In this document: positions 34,282-44,734 of the stretch, in pieces
Layout: each line of letters opens with the position of its first letter
Position numbering within the stretch: the stretch's first letter is position 1
Source of the DNA: Tessaracoccus sp. OS52
Lineage (GTDB): Bacteria > Actinomycetota > Actinomycetes > Propionibacteriales > Propionibacteriaceae
NCBI RefSeq assembly: GCF_020687685.1
Contig: NZ_JAJEWM010000001.1
Span: 1,054,001 to 1,118,000, forward strand
Length of the DNA stretch: 64,000 bases
Direction of reading: 5' to 3'
The notes under the pieces: generated by a model
Told to the model about the DNA's origin: nothing
The model's database searches: none
What the model saw: only the letters and a program-made list of their open reading frames with translations
Translations under genes and position numbers: made by a program

Positions 34282-34947
34282 GTGAAGAACCTCATCGACG
34301 CGGCGGCACACCTGTTCCTGGGGGCCGCGTGTCCGGGCTGTCACTCGCCAGCCCTGGCATTGTGCACGTCCTGCAGGCTGGCGCTGTCCCAGGAAGCCCC
34401 ACACATCGCGTCGCGCCCGATGCTCGACGTGCCGCTCGTGGCCGCGAACGATTACCGTCCGCTGCTGGAGCGGCTGGTGCCGGCGATGAAGGATGACGGG
34501 GCCCTGCACCTCGTGGACGATCTCGCTGCAAGACTTGCGGTCTCCGTCGCCGAACTGCTCCCGGAGCCGGATGTGGTGCTGGTGCCAGTGCCGTCGCTCC
34601 GGTCGGCGGTCAGGGCCCGTGGGTATGACCATGGGCGTCGTCTGGCTGCAGCCACGGCACGACGGCTGGGGCTGGGTTGGCGGCCAATTCTGACGAGGAC
34701 TGGACCGGGCGGTGACCAGCGAGTGCTGTCTCGGGGCGACAGGCGCCGCAACGTAGCAGGCTCGATGCGGGCCCGTTCATTGGCAGGTCCCGTGGTGGTG
34801 TGCGACGACGTGGTGACAACCGGTTCGTCGCTTGCGGAGGCAGTGCGGGCGCTCCGCGCTGCAGGCAATGAGGTGCTGGGTGCAGCCGTGGTGGGGGACG
34901 CGGACCGGCCACGAAAATCGGCTGGTACCAAATCCCCCAATGGTTGA
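34282..34947 (+). CDS. ComF family phosphoribosyltransferase-like protein
   Basis: 221 residues from GTG 34282, which follows GGAGG. The N terminus carries a zinc-ribbon pair, CPGC and CTSC, with the C-terminal domain of the PRTase fold: VLVPVPSLRSAVRARGYDH, RRNVAGSM, and the PRPP-binding loop VVVCDDVVTTGSSL. ComF proteins are linked to DNA uptake in competent bacteria, but ComF in actinobacteria has no proven role. No other competence genes are nearby. Placement between lpqB and hpf is conserved across actinobacteria. Confidence 0.88.
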   Translation: MKNLIDAAAHLFLGAACPGCHSPALALCTSCRLALSQEAPHIASRPMLDVPLVAANDYRPLLERLVPAMKDDGALHLVDDLAARLAVSVAELLPEPDVVLVPVPSLRSAVRARGYDHGRRLAAATARRLGLGWRPILTRTGPGGDQRVLSRGDRRRNVAGSMRARSLAGPVVVCDDVVTTGSSLAEAVRALRAAGNEVLGAAVVGDADRPRKSAGTKSPNG

Positions 34948-35064
34948 CTGGAGTGGGTAACGTTGGGGAATGGAGACGCCTTCGAACGCAGGCCCTGGAT
35001 TCCAGGCCGGTTCGGGGGCGCTTGTGTTTCTGGACAAAGCGCTTCGGCGCCGATAGGAGGAACG

Positions 35065-35670
35065 ATGGACATCGTCGTCACCGGCAGGCACTGCACGGTC
35101 GGACCCGAGCTGAAGGGCTTGGTGAATGACCGTCTGACGTCTGTGGAGAAGCTGAAGGATCGTGTCATTCGTGGTGAGGTGGAGTTCTCCGCCACCGACG
35201 GCACCAAGAACCCCTCAGACGCCATCGCCGTGCAGATCACCTTGCGGAGCAAAGGTCCCGTGATCCGTGCCGAGGCCAGGGCCAACGACAAGACGCTCGC
35301 CTTCGAATCCGCCTTCGACCGGTTGAAGGCACAACTGCGAAAGGCGGCTGATCGACGCAAGACCCATCGTGGACTCAGGTCCTCGAACACGAGCCAGGAC
35401 GCCGGACTCATGCCGCCGGTGGAACAGGAGACCTCCGACGACCAGACCCACGAGGTGGCCGGTCTGGTTGTCACCGGGGACGGTCCTCTCGTAGTGCGCG
35501 AGAAGGTCTTCCAAGCCGCACCGCTGACCCTCGCACAGGCCCTTGACGAGATGGAACTCGTCGGCCATGACTTCTTCCTGTACCAGGACGCGGCCACCGG
35601 CAGACCGTCGGTGGTCTACCGGCGAAAGGCCTACAACTACGGTGTGATCCATCTGGACGTCGAAGACTGA
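35065..35670 (+). CDS. hpf: ribosome hibernation promoting factor, long form
   Basis: 201 residues. The N-terminal S30AE/YfiA domain (about 1-100, beginning MDIVVTGRHCTVG) binds the 30S decoding region. The C-terminal domain (about 145-201, with PLTLAQALDEMELVGHDFF and VVYRRK) mediates dimerisation of ribosomes into 100S particles. The presence of both domains defines the long form, which needs no separate RMF. ATG 35065 follows AGGAGG and the domain starts at once, so the longer reading from 34963 is rejected. The leader region may carry stress-linked promoters, but none is certain. secA is next. Confidence 0.93.
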   Translation: MDIVVTGRHCTVGPELKGLVNDRLTSVEKLKDRVIRGEVEFSATDGTKNPSDAIAVQITLRSKGPVIRAEARANDKTLAFESAFDRLKAQLRKAADRRKTHRGLRSSNTSQDAGLMPPVEQETSDDQTHEVAGLVVTGDGPLVVREKVFQAAPLTLAQALDEMELVGHDFFLYQDAATGRPSVVYRRKAYNYGVIHLDVED

Positions 35671-35691
35671 CGCGCAACCTCGACACGCACC

Positions 35692-35720
35692 TTGGGTGGT
35701 TCGCCGCTGCTGGCTAGGAT
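35692..35720 (+). promoter_or_regulatory. secA promoter (-35 TTGGGT, 17-bp spacer, -10 TAGGAT)
   Basis: TTGGGT at 35692-35697 and TAGGAT at 35715-35720 are separated by exactly 17 bases, close to the housekeeping sigma-factor consensus. The secA start is 70 bases downstream. This is the clearest two-box promoter in the window. Confidence 0.65.
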
Positions 35721-35789
35721 GGTCAGCGGCGCGCGGCCACCCTTGGTGCTTTCATGCGCTGAGATGACGTCAACCAAAGGACCGACGAC

Positions 35790-38588
<2,799 letters not shown>

Positions 38589-38948
38589 TCAACTCAGGCC
38601 AACGACGGCAACCTCTGAGCACGTCCAATGTCCCGACCGGGTGCCGTCGACGCGCAAGGCGCAGGCCAGCCAGCGGCCGCGGACGTGGATACTGACGGTG
38701 GCCTCCACGGCGTAGGGCGTGGGCATCTGGGTGGTGATGCGCCCGACTGACGCGATTGCGAGTCGAGCGTCGTCCAGTGCCGCCACGAGCGATTCAAAGG
38801 CCGGACGGGTCATCCGGGGGCGAACCTGGTGGAGCGCCCGGCGCCCGCGAAGGGCTTCCATGGTGGCGATCACTATCCCGAGCGCTTGCTGGGGGACTCG
38901 CTGGGTTGGCGCGTTGCTGCGAGAGAATCTGATCTGCGTGGCGGTCAT
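38589..38948 (-). CDS. Rv3235-like (DUF6459) family protein
   Basis: 119 residues from ATG 38948. The pattern matches the actinobacterial Rv3235 family found beside secA: a helix with QQALGIVIATMEALRGRRAL, H-Q-V-x-P-R-M-T, then a beta-rich half with ATVSIHVRGRWLACALRVD and a final W. The function is unknown. It contains no signal peptide. An in-frame ATG at 39032 would add 28 residues rich in Cys/His/Arg and lies in the phased repeat array, so I reject it. It is convergent with secA, with the stop codons adjacent. Confidence 0.78.
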   Translation of the reverse strand: MTATQIRFSRSNAPTQRVPQQALGIVIATMEALRGRRALHQVRPRMTRPAFESLVAALDDARLAIASVGRITTQMPTPYAVEATVSIHVRGRWLACALRVDGTRSGHWTCSEVAVVGLS

Positions 38949-39003
38949 GACGTGGACGCTATGGTCTTCACGGCGCACAACCGGCCAAAGCCTCGGTTCG
39001 CGG

Positions 39004-39087
39004 CAACACCGATCAGGGGAGTGACAACACATTCGGTTCGGGTGACAACACCGCCCCCGGCCCGGACAACAAGTCGGGATCGGCTCA
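39004..39087. repeat. four phased CAACAC repeats with exact 21-bp period
   Basis: CAACAC occurs at 39004-39009, 39025-39030 and 39046-39051, and CAACAA at 39067-39072. The spacing is exactly 21 bases each time, that is two helical turns. The last bases of the 21-base unit are also related (GTGA, GTGA, CGGA, CTCA), so GTGACAACAC occurs twice in full. On the minus strand each unit reads GTGTTG. It lies upstream of the Rv3235-like gene and ends at the stop codon of the membrane-protein gene, so it could be an operator array. Confidence 0.6.
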
Positions 39088-40371
39088 CTGCCCGAACATC
39101 AGCAGCATGCCCGCAATGGTTAGCCCCACCATGAAGACCAACATCGGGGTCTGCCGAAGCACGGCGCTGGCCGCGTGGGCTCCCCTCAGCGCGATGTCGT
39201 GGCACACCAGCGCCGCTGCCACGTGACCACCGACGATCAGGAGCACCTGCACCACGGCGACCAGCATCGGGTAGGCCAGCAGCGTCGTGTCGGGGCCAGA
39301 CTCGGCCAGACCGAACAGGTCCCATCCCAGACCGAGCGGGTCCGCGAACCTGATGGCAGTGCGCTGCCCCTCCAGGTAGAGCATCGTGGCGTAGTGGGCC
39401 AGGAAGTAACCAGCGATCAGCGGCACCAGGCTGGGTGCCAGCCTGTCCGCCGTCGGCAGCAGGCCACGCTCCGGCGGGCGCAGGGGGAGAGCGCAGAGGA
39501 GGAACAGCCCTCCGATCACCGCCACCGTCCCCAAGAGCCCGAGGCTGCCGAGGACGCGCGGTGAGATGTCACTTGCCTGGGTCAACTTCACCCACCACGC
39601 AGAGGCGGCCACGGCGTCGAACAGGGTTCCAGACAGCAGGACCACCGCCAAGGCCGTCTGATGCTTCGGGGCCTGCCAGGCGGCCAGATTGCGCAACGGA
39701 TTGATGATCATGAGGGTGCCCGAGGCCGACCGACTCCACGGTGACAGCTGCGCCACGGTGGTGGCGAAGCTCTCGAAGGGATCCGCCCGCTCGATCCATT
39801 CACGTGAGGTGGCCATTGTGCCCAGGAGCGCCCACGCGAGCCACAATGCGGCAAAGCCGCGCAGCACCGGCAGGGTCAGGGAGAGGGGCTCCACAAGTTC
39901 CGCGTAGAGGAACACGAGCAATGCCAGAGCAGCCGGGAGCCTTGAATCTAGGTTCTGCCTTGCTGGGGCGTCGGTGGTGCCCGTGAGCCTCAGGAGGAGT
40001 CGCGCGGGGTTCGTGCGCCGGTAGACGGCGCCGAACAGCAAGGCGACGGGCACCAGCCCCACCCAAAGCCATACGAAGACGAAACCGAACACGGGATTGT
40101 CGATCCTGTCCGCTCCGAGCGCCAGCGCGACGGCGGCCACGAGCCAGACCGCTCCGGCCGCCATCCGCAGCGGCCGGGAGAACGCGGGGGAGTCGATGAA
40201 CTTCCCGAGCCGAGGCAGTTCCCGACCGGTTCTCCTCCGGTAGCGGGGCTCCCGCCAGGCGAACAGGAGGATCCAGAACGTGACGACCAGAACTGCGGCG
40301 GCCGCGGCGACCACGAGGGGGAATGGAAGGGGCAGGTCTTCCCGGGTGGCGATCCCGTGCAGCGGGATCAT
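39085..40371 (-). CDS. polytopic membrane protein (family often labelled fenitrothion hydrolase)
   Basis: 428 residues with about 11-12 hydrophobic segments and almost no soluble domain. The N terminus, IPLHGIATREDLPLPFPL, resembles my memory of actinobacterial membrane proteins annotated as fenitrothion hydrolase (HGIGGRxDLPxP opening). That label comes from one reported activity, and the physiological role is unknown. The conserved His near the start and acidic residues in later helices could bind a metal or substrate. It begins at ATG 40371, overlapping by four bases the stop of the upstream cupredoxin-like lipoprotein gene, so the two probably form a unit. Confidence 0.72.
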   Translation of the reverse strand: MIPLHGIATREDLPLPFPLVVAAAAAVLVVTFWILLFAWREPRYRRRTGRELPRLGKFIDSPAFSRPLRMAAGAVWLVAAVALALGADRIDNPVFGFVFVWLWVGLVPVALLFGAVYRRTNPARLLLRLTGTTDAPARQNLDSRLPAALALLVFLYAELVEPLSLTLPVLRGFAALWLAWALLGTMATSREWIERADPFESFATTVAQLSPWSRSASGTLMIINPLRNLAAWQAPKHQTALAVVLLSGTLFDAVAASAWWVKLTQASDISPRVLGSLGLLGTVAVIGGLFLLCALPLRPPERGLLPTADRLAPSLVPLIAGYFLAHYATMLYLEGQRTAIRFADPLGLGWDLFGLAESGPDTTLLAYPMLVAVVQVLLIVGGHVAAALVCHDIALRGAHAASAVLRQTPMLVFMVGLTIAGMLLMFGQ

Positions 40372-40709
40372 TGCACCACCAGCTTCGCCCAGATGACCTG
40401 GTCGCCATGGGTTTCGATCTCGAACGCGCCCGTCATGTCCGTGGTGAACTCCATGGTCGTGGTGCTGCCAGGCTGCAGGTCGGCGGTCAGTTCGTAGCCG
40501 TGCAGGTGCAGTTCCTCACTGACCTCGGATGAGATCTCGATCGTCACCTCCGACCCCAAGGGCACCTCCCACCTGAGGACGTCGTCGGGGACGGCAGAGG
40601 TGACGACCAGTCGCAGGCTCACTGGTTCGGCTTCGGCGGCCGTGCCGCAACCGACCAGGGCCATCAGGGCGAACACGGCCAGTGCCAGGCATCGGGCGGC
40701 GGTGTACAT
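40368..40709 (-). CDS. cupredoxin-like lipoprotein
   Basis: 113 residues. A lipoprotein signal peptide ends in LMALVGC, giving lipidated Cys21. The rest (about 25-113) looks like a single cupredoxin-fold beta sandwich: strands VSLRLVVTS, SEVTIEISSE, EELHLHGYEL, TTTMEFTTDMTGAFEIETHG and WAKLVVQ. Histidines in LHLHGY and ETHGD are present, but the Cys and Met ligands of classical type-1 copper sites are not in the expected loop. It may therefore bind copper differently or not at all. It is translationally coupled (ATGA overlap) to the following membrane protein. Confidence 0.75.
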   Translation of the reverse strand: MYTAARCLALAVFALMALVGCGTAAEAEPVSLRLVVTSAVPDDVLRWEVPLGSEVTIEISSEVSEELHLHGYELTADLQPGSTTTMEFTTDMTGAFEIETHGDQVIWAKLVVQ

Positions 40710-40783
40710 CGCGGTATCTGTTCCTTCCGGTTGGCCTGTGGGACTCCCCAGTCAACCTACCGCCAACGGCCGGGCCGCAGCCC

Positions 40784-40789
40784 TAGGCT
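40784..40789 (+). promoter_or_regulatory. -10-like hexamer for the DUF6912 gene
   Basis: TAGGCT is followed by six bases and the GTG at 40796, with no Shine-Dalgarno sequence, which is a leaderless arrangement. Confidence 0.5.
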
Positions 40790-40795
40790 GGGGGC

Positions 40796-41278
40796 GTGGA
40801 ACGCCAACTCGTATTCATCCCCGTGCCCAGCAACGAACTCGACGCCATCGAAGGCGGGACGAGCCTGGCAGGGCGGGAAGCGCACACGGTCACCCCTGAG
40901 CTGCTCGCGGCCCTCGGGTACACGTCGGAGCAGCTGGAGGACGCGGAGTACGCGGCACTGGTCATCGCCTCGGTTGCGGCGCTGGCGCGATACGGCCGAA
41001 GGCTCGTACTGGTGGCCGAGCTGGACGCCTCATCCATCCTGCCGGGTGAGGATCCGGCCAACGGGGGCTGCGTCGTGGCCGAGGTGCCGCCCACCTCCAT
41101 GACCTGCTGGTTCTCGGAGGCCGACGGCGTTGACGTCGCTGATGCGGCCGCGGCAGCCTCTGGCCTCGACATCGACACCGCCTGGGACTTCACTGAGGTT
41201 CAGGACCTGCTGCACGACCACGATCTGCTCTGGAACGACGTCGAGGAGTACCGCAGACAAGCGGCCTCCGGCCACTAG
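40796..41278 (+). CDS. DUF6912 family protein
   Basis: 160 residues, acidic and soluble. The N-terminal strand FIPVPSNELDAIE, the AHTVTPEL segment, the EDAEYAALVIASVAALARY helix and the strand RRLVLVAELD match what I recall of the actinobacterial DUF6912 family. No function is established. The start is GTG 40796, six bases after TAGGCT. The family strand begins three residues later, which supports the choice. It stands alone between the cupredoxin-like lipoprotein (divergent) and ku (same strand). Confidence 0.7.
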   Translation: MERQLVFIPVPSNELDAIEGGTSLAGREAHTVTPELLAALGYTSEQLEDAEYAALVIASVAALARYGRRLVLVAELDASSILPGEDPANGGCVVAEVPPTSMTCWFSEADGVDVADAAAAASGLDIDTAWDFTEVQDLLHDHDLLWNDVEEYRRQAASGH

Positions 41279-41371
41279 GAACTTCATCGATGGACGTCCC
41301 GGTCGGCTCCCGGGTGTAATCATTGTCTGGTGCGGCTGTCGCCCACGTCGTGGTGAGCAAGGAGGAACGCC

Positions 41372-42178
41372 ATGCCCAGAGCGATCTGGAACGGCTCGAT
41401 CTCATTCGGGCTGGTGACCATCCCGGTGAAGCTGTACGGGGCCACCGAGGACAAGGACGTGAGCTTCCGCCAGGTCCATGCAGCAGATGGTGGCCGCGTG
41501 CGTTACCAGCGCGTGTGCGAGAAGTGCGGCGAGGTGCTGCAATGGGGCGACATCGCCAAGGGCTTCGAGTCGTCCGACGGCCGCATGGCCATCCTGACCG
41601 ACGAGGACTTCAACGCCCTGCCGCTGAGCACGCTCAAGACCGTCGACGTGGTGCAGTTCGTCGACGAGTCCGAGATCGACGAGTCCTACCTGCAGAAGTC
41701 CTACTTCCTTGAGCCCCAGAACATGGGGCAGAAGCCATACGTCCTGCTCCGGGACGCGCTGGCCAAGCAGGACAAGGTGGCGGTGGTGAAGGTGGCGCTG
41801 CGCAATCGGGAGTCGCTGGCCCTGATCCGGCCCAAGGACGACCTGCTGGTGATGCACACGATGTTCTGGCCGGACGAACTGCGCGACGGAGAGTTCGCGC
41901 GCCCCTCCGAGGAAGTGAAGGTCTCCACGGCGGAACTGGAGATGGCGAACCTCCTGATCGCGCAACTCGAGGGAAGCTTCGACCCGGAGGCCTTCACGGA
42001 CTCCTATCGGGAAGCGGTCACCGAGGTTGTGGAGGCGAAACTGGCGGGCACGCCCCTTCCGGAGCCGTCCGGGGACCAGGAGCCCAGCGGTGAGGTGGTG
42101 GACCTCATGGCAACGCTCAAGGCGTCGGTCGAGGCCGCGAAGAAGCGACGTGCGGAGGGCAAGAAGAAGGCCTCCTGA
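41372..42178 (+). CDS. ku: non-homologous end-joining protein Ku
   Basis: Homodimeric ring protein that binds DNA double-strand-break ends and recruits the ligase LigD. The 268-residue length is typical. The opening PRAIWNGSISFGLVTIPVKLY is diagnostic, followed by RYQRVCEKCGEVL, the KTVDVVQFVDESEID segment and KPYVLLRDAL. A short Lys-rich tail (AAKKRRAEGKKKAS) fits the DNA-end-binding extension of bacterial Ku. ATG 41372 follows AAGGAGG. No ligD gene lies in this window, so its partner must be elsewhere. Confidence 0.97.
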   Translation: MPRAIWNGSISFGLVTIPVKLYGATEDKDVSFRQVHAADGGRVRYQRVCEKCGEVLQWGDIAKGFESSDGRMAILTDEDFNALPLSTLKTVDVVQFVDESEIDESYLQKSYFLEPQNMGQKPYVLLRDALAKQDKVAVVKVALRNRESLALIRPKDDLLVMHTMFWPDELRDGEFARPSEEVKVSTAELEMANLLIAQLEGSFDPEAFTDSYREAVTEVVEAKLAGTPLPEPSGDQEPSGEVVDLMATLKASVEAAKKRRAEGKKKAS

Positions 42179-42225
42179 CCCTTCCGATCCGGAAGCCGTC
42201 AGGAGGCGCTCTGGGTACTGGCCGG

Positions 42226-42708
42226 TCAGCCCTGCTGGTCGCGCGCGAGCCACTCCTGGGCGCGCCGCTCGATGCCTGCGAAGGCCTTCTCGATGAAGGG
42301 AGCCACCATCTTCTCGACCTTGCCTCCGACGAGCGGGAGCTTGACATTGAGGTCCCCGGAGTAGTCCCCGGCCGTGGCCTCGCCCAGCGGCTTGAGCACC
42401 GCCACGGCTGCGACGTTGATGGGCATCCCCTTGACGTCGACGTCCACGTTCCCGCGGCTCGTCCCGTCGGCCTGGGGCGAACCCCACTCGAACCGCTGCA
42501 CCATGTTGACGTCCTTGCCGACGAACCGGGCTACTTCTCCCGGGACCGGAAGCGACATCCGCAAGGTCACCACAGTGCCCTCGACTGTGACCTCGTGGCT
42601 GGTCGCCCCGGCGTGCTTGGCCACATCCGCGATGAAGTCCTTGTTGCGCATCAGGGCGACGACCTGCTCGGGCGTGCCGTTGTAAGTGTGGTGGTAGGTC
42701 AGCTGCAT
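42226..42708 (-). CDS. DUF2505 family protein
   Basis: 160 residues from ATG 42708. The YHHTYNGTPEQVVALMRNKDF start, EGTVVTLRMSLP, KDVNMVQRFEW and the end VEKMVAPFIEKAFAGIERRAQEWL fit the actinobacterial DUF2505 family, which has a START/Bet v1-like helix-grip fold for hydrophobic ligands. The ligand is unknown. The start lies seven bases after a TACATT hexamer and only 28 bases from the start of the divergent PHP gene. The long reading back to 43128 is antisense to that gene and rejected. Confidence 0.85.
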   Translation of the reverse strand: MQLTYHHTYNGTPEQVVALMRNKDFIADVAKHAGATSHEVTVEGTVVTLRMSLPVPGEVARFVGKDVNMVQRFEWGSPQADGTSRGNVDVDVKGMPINVAAVAVLKPLGEATAGDYSGDLNVKLPLVGGKVEKMVAPFIEKAFAGIERRAQEWLARDQQG

Positions 42709-42715
42709 GTCCCCC

Positions 42716-42729
42716 AATGTACCTAGGAT
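42716..42729. promoter_or_regulatory. back-to-back -10 hexamers for DUF2505 and PHP genes
   Basis: The 28-base intergenic region holds TACATT on the minus strand (42716-42721) seven bases before ATG 42708, and TAGGAT on the plus strand (42724-42729) seven bases before ATG 42737. Each -35 region must therefore lie inside the other gene. Both transcripts would be leaderless. Confidence 0.55.
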
Positions 42730-42736
42730 TGCGGCC

Positions 42737-43591
42737 ATGAGGATTGATCTCCACACCCACTCCAGGGTGAGCGACGGAACCGACACCCCGACGGGTCTGG
42801 TGATGAAGGCGGCGGAGGCAGGACTCGACGTCATCGCGCTGACCGACCATGACACCTTCGACGGCGTCGCCGAGGCGCAGGAGGCGGGACGCAGGCTCGG
42901 GATCCGCGTCGTGGCGGGAATCGAGATCTCCACCGAACTGAACGGGAGGTCGGTCCATCTGCTGGGGTACGGGTGCGACACCCATGACCACGACCTGCTG
43001 GCCGAACTGACCCGGGTTCGCGTGGGACGCACGGAACGGTTGCCGCAGATGTGCGCCCGGCTGGAGGCGGCCGGGGTGGGCGTGACGATGGACGAGGTAC
43101 TCGCTGCCGCGAAGGGCGCGCCGTCCATCGGTAGACCGCATTTCGCCGATGCGATGGTGGCGAAGGGTTACGTGAAGGACCGCGACGAGGCGTTCAGCCG
43201 CTACCTCGCCGAGGATCGTCCGGGGTACGTCGGGCGGTACGCAACTGAGGTCGGAAGGGCAATCGACCTGGTGCACGGCGCCCGGGGGGTGGCGGTCCTG
43301 GCCCACCCGTGGGGTCGCGGCAACGCGCGGGTCGCCACCGCGGAGGTGATCGAGTCACTGGTGCGCGAGCACGGGCTCGACGGCATCGAGGTCCTGCACC
43401 CCGACCACGACCAGCACACCAGGGGACTCCTCTCGGAACTCGGAGCGCGGCTCGGCCTGGTACGCACGGGGTCGAGCGATTACCACGGCTCGGGGAAGAA
43501 GGACAATCCCTTGGCCGCCAACCTGACCCGGGAATCGGCGTTCAACGAGCTGGTGAGGCGCATGGGTGCCCGTCGGAGCGCCGGACGATAG
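42737..43591 (+). CDS. PHP domain phosphoesterase
   Basis: 284 residues of the PHP fold, a trinuclear-metal phosphoesterase. The four metal motifs are visible: DLHTHS near residue 4, LTDHDT (about 34-39), the conserved Glu in VVAGIEIST, and the later AHPWG (about 193-197) and SSDYHG (about 247-252). Close relatives hydrolyse 3',5'-nucleoside bisphosphates or 5'-RNA ends (RNase AM/TrpH type); the substrate here is inferred from family only. The start ATG 42737 follows a TAGGAT hexamer by seven bases. trpS begins 32 bases after the stop on the same strand, which matches the known TrpH-Trp neighbourhood loosely. Confidence 0.88.
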   Translation: MRIDLHTHSRVSDGTDTPTGLVMKAAEAGLDVIALTDHDTFDGVAEAQEAGRRLGIRVVAGIEISTELNGRSVHLLGYGCDTHDHDLLAELTRVRVGRTERLPQMCARLEAAGVGVTMDEVLAAAKGAPSIGRPHFADAMVAKGYVKDRDEAFSRYLAEDRPGYVGRYATEVGRAIDLVHGARGVAVLAHPWGRGNARVATAEVIESLVREHGLDGIEVLHPDHDQHTRGLLSELGARLGLVRTGSSDYHGSGKKDNPLAANLTRESAFNELVRRMGARRSAGR

Positions 43592-43623
43592 GGTTGGTGG
43601 CGCACGAGATCAGGAGCAACCGC

Positions 43624-44703
43624 ATGGAACCCACCACAGACACCGACGCTTCACTGCGCGCCGCCACGGCCCGCAGCCAGGAGATCGAGAGCCAGCTGGC
43701 GAAGGACCCGACCCAATTCCGGATGCTGACGGGGGACCGGCCCACGGGGCGTCTCCACATCGGCCATCACTTCGGGTCGCTTGCCAACCGCGTGCGTTTG
43801 CAGAACCTGGGGATCGAGACGTTCCTGCTGATCGCCGACTACCAGGTCATCTACGACCGTGACGGGCTCGACGACCTGGCCGACAACGTCCGCAACGCGC
43901 TGGCCGACTACGTGGCGGCCGGCATTGATCCCGAGCGCACCGTCATCTTCACCCACTCGACGGTGACCGCCTTGAACCAGCTGATGCTCCCGTTCCTGGC
44001 GCTGGTCACTGACGCCGAGTTGCGCAGGAACCCGACGGTCAAGGACGAACTCGCCGGTTCCAGCCGCCCCATGTCGGGACTGATGCTGACCTTCCCCGTC
44101 CACCAGGCCGCCGACATCCTGTTCTGCAAGGCCAACCTCGTGCCCGTCGGCAAGGACCAGCTGCCCCACATCGAACAGGCCCGCGTGATCGCGCGTCGCT
44201 TCGACGAGCGCTACGGACGTGCCGACGCTGAGCGGCCGGTGTTTCCCGAGCCCGACGCGCTGTTGAGCCGCAGCGGCATCATCCTGGGCCTGGACGGGAC
44301 GAAGATGAGCAAGTCGAAGAACAACACGATCGAACTTGGCATGACCGCGGACGAGACCGCGAAACTGCTGAAGCGCGCGGTGACGGACTCGGAGCGCCAC
44401 ATCACCTATGACCCGGTGAACCGGCCCGAGGTTTCCAACCTGGTCAACATCGCCGCCTTGTGCCTTGACCGGGACCCGGTCGACGTCGCCGACGAACTGG
44501 GCGACGCCGGCGGCGGCGGCTTGAAGAAGCTGGTCACTGAGGCCGTCAACGATCACTTCGCCGGACACCGCGCACGCAGGGCGGAGCTGATGTCGGACCC
44601 GGGCGCGCTCAGCCAGATCCTCGCCGACGGAAACCGCCGCGCCAGCGAGGTGGCCGAGGCCACCCTGGACGAGGTGCGTCGGGCCATGAACATGGCCTAC
44701 TGA
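43624..44703 (+). CDS. trpS: tryptophanyl-tRNA synthetase
   Basis: Class I synthetase of 359 residues that charges tRNA-Trp. The HIGH-type motif is GRLHIGHHFG (about residues 42-51) and the KMSKS loop is at 227-231 (GTKMSKSKNN). FLLIADYQVI and PVHQAADIL are typical TrpRS segments that shape the tryptophan pocket. ATG 43624 lies after CAGGAG, and the conserved RMLTGDRPTG follows after an N-terminal helix of about 30 residues. The in-frame opening further upstream is inside the PHP gene. There is no sign of a second, antibiotic-resistant TrpRS type. Confidence 0.96.
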   Translation: MEPTTDTDASLRAATARSQEIESQLAKDPTQFRMLTGDRPTGRLHIGHHFGSLANRVRLQNLGIETFLLIADYQVIYDRDGLDDLADNVRNALADYVAAGIDPERTVIFTHSTVTALNQLMLPFLALVTDAELRRNPTVKDELAGSSRPMSGLMLTFPVHQAADILFCKANLVPVGKDQLPHIEQARVIARRFDERYGRADAERPVFPEPDALLSRSGIILGLDGTKMSKSKNNTIELGMTADETAKLLKRAVTDSERHITYDPVNRPEVSNLVNIAALCLDRDPVDVADELGDAGGGGLKKLVTEAVNDHFAGHRARRAELMSDPGALSQILADGNRRASEVAEATLDEVRRAMNMAY

Positions 44704-44734
44704 GAGCTCGCCCCGGGCGCCGGGGTGTGGAAGC

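Noticed and set aside
34948-35064. Stress-sigma promoter for hpf (TTGACT, GGGTAA and GGAAT elements)
   Set aside because: The elements are present but no pair has the correct spacing for a housekeeping, SigB- or SigH-type promoter.
38951-39084. A plus-strand open frame across the 21-bp repeats encoding DNT-type heptads
   Set aside because: It has no start codon after the upstream stop, and the repeat reads better as a DNA element. I do not call it a gene.
41402-43306. A 634-codon open frame on the minus strand spanning ku, the DUF2505 gene and the PHP gene
   Set aside because: It crosses three well-supported genes, has no conserved motif and shows antisense composition.
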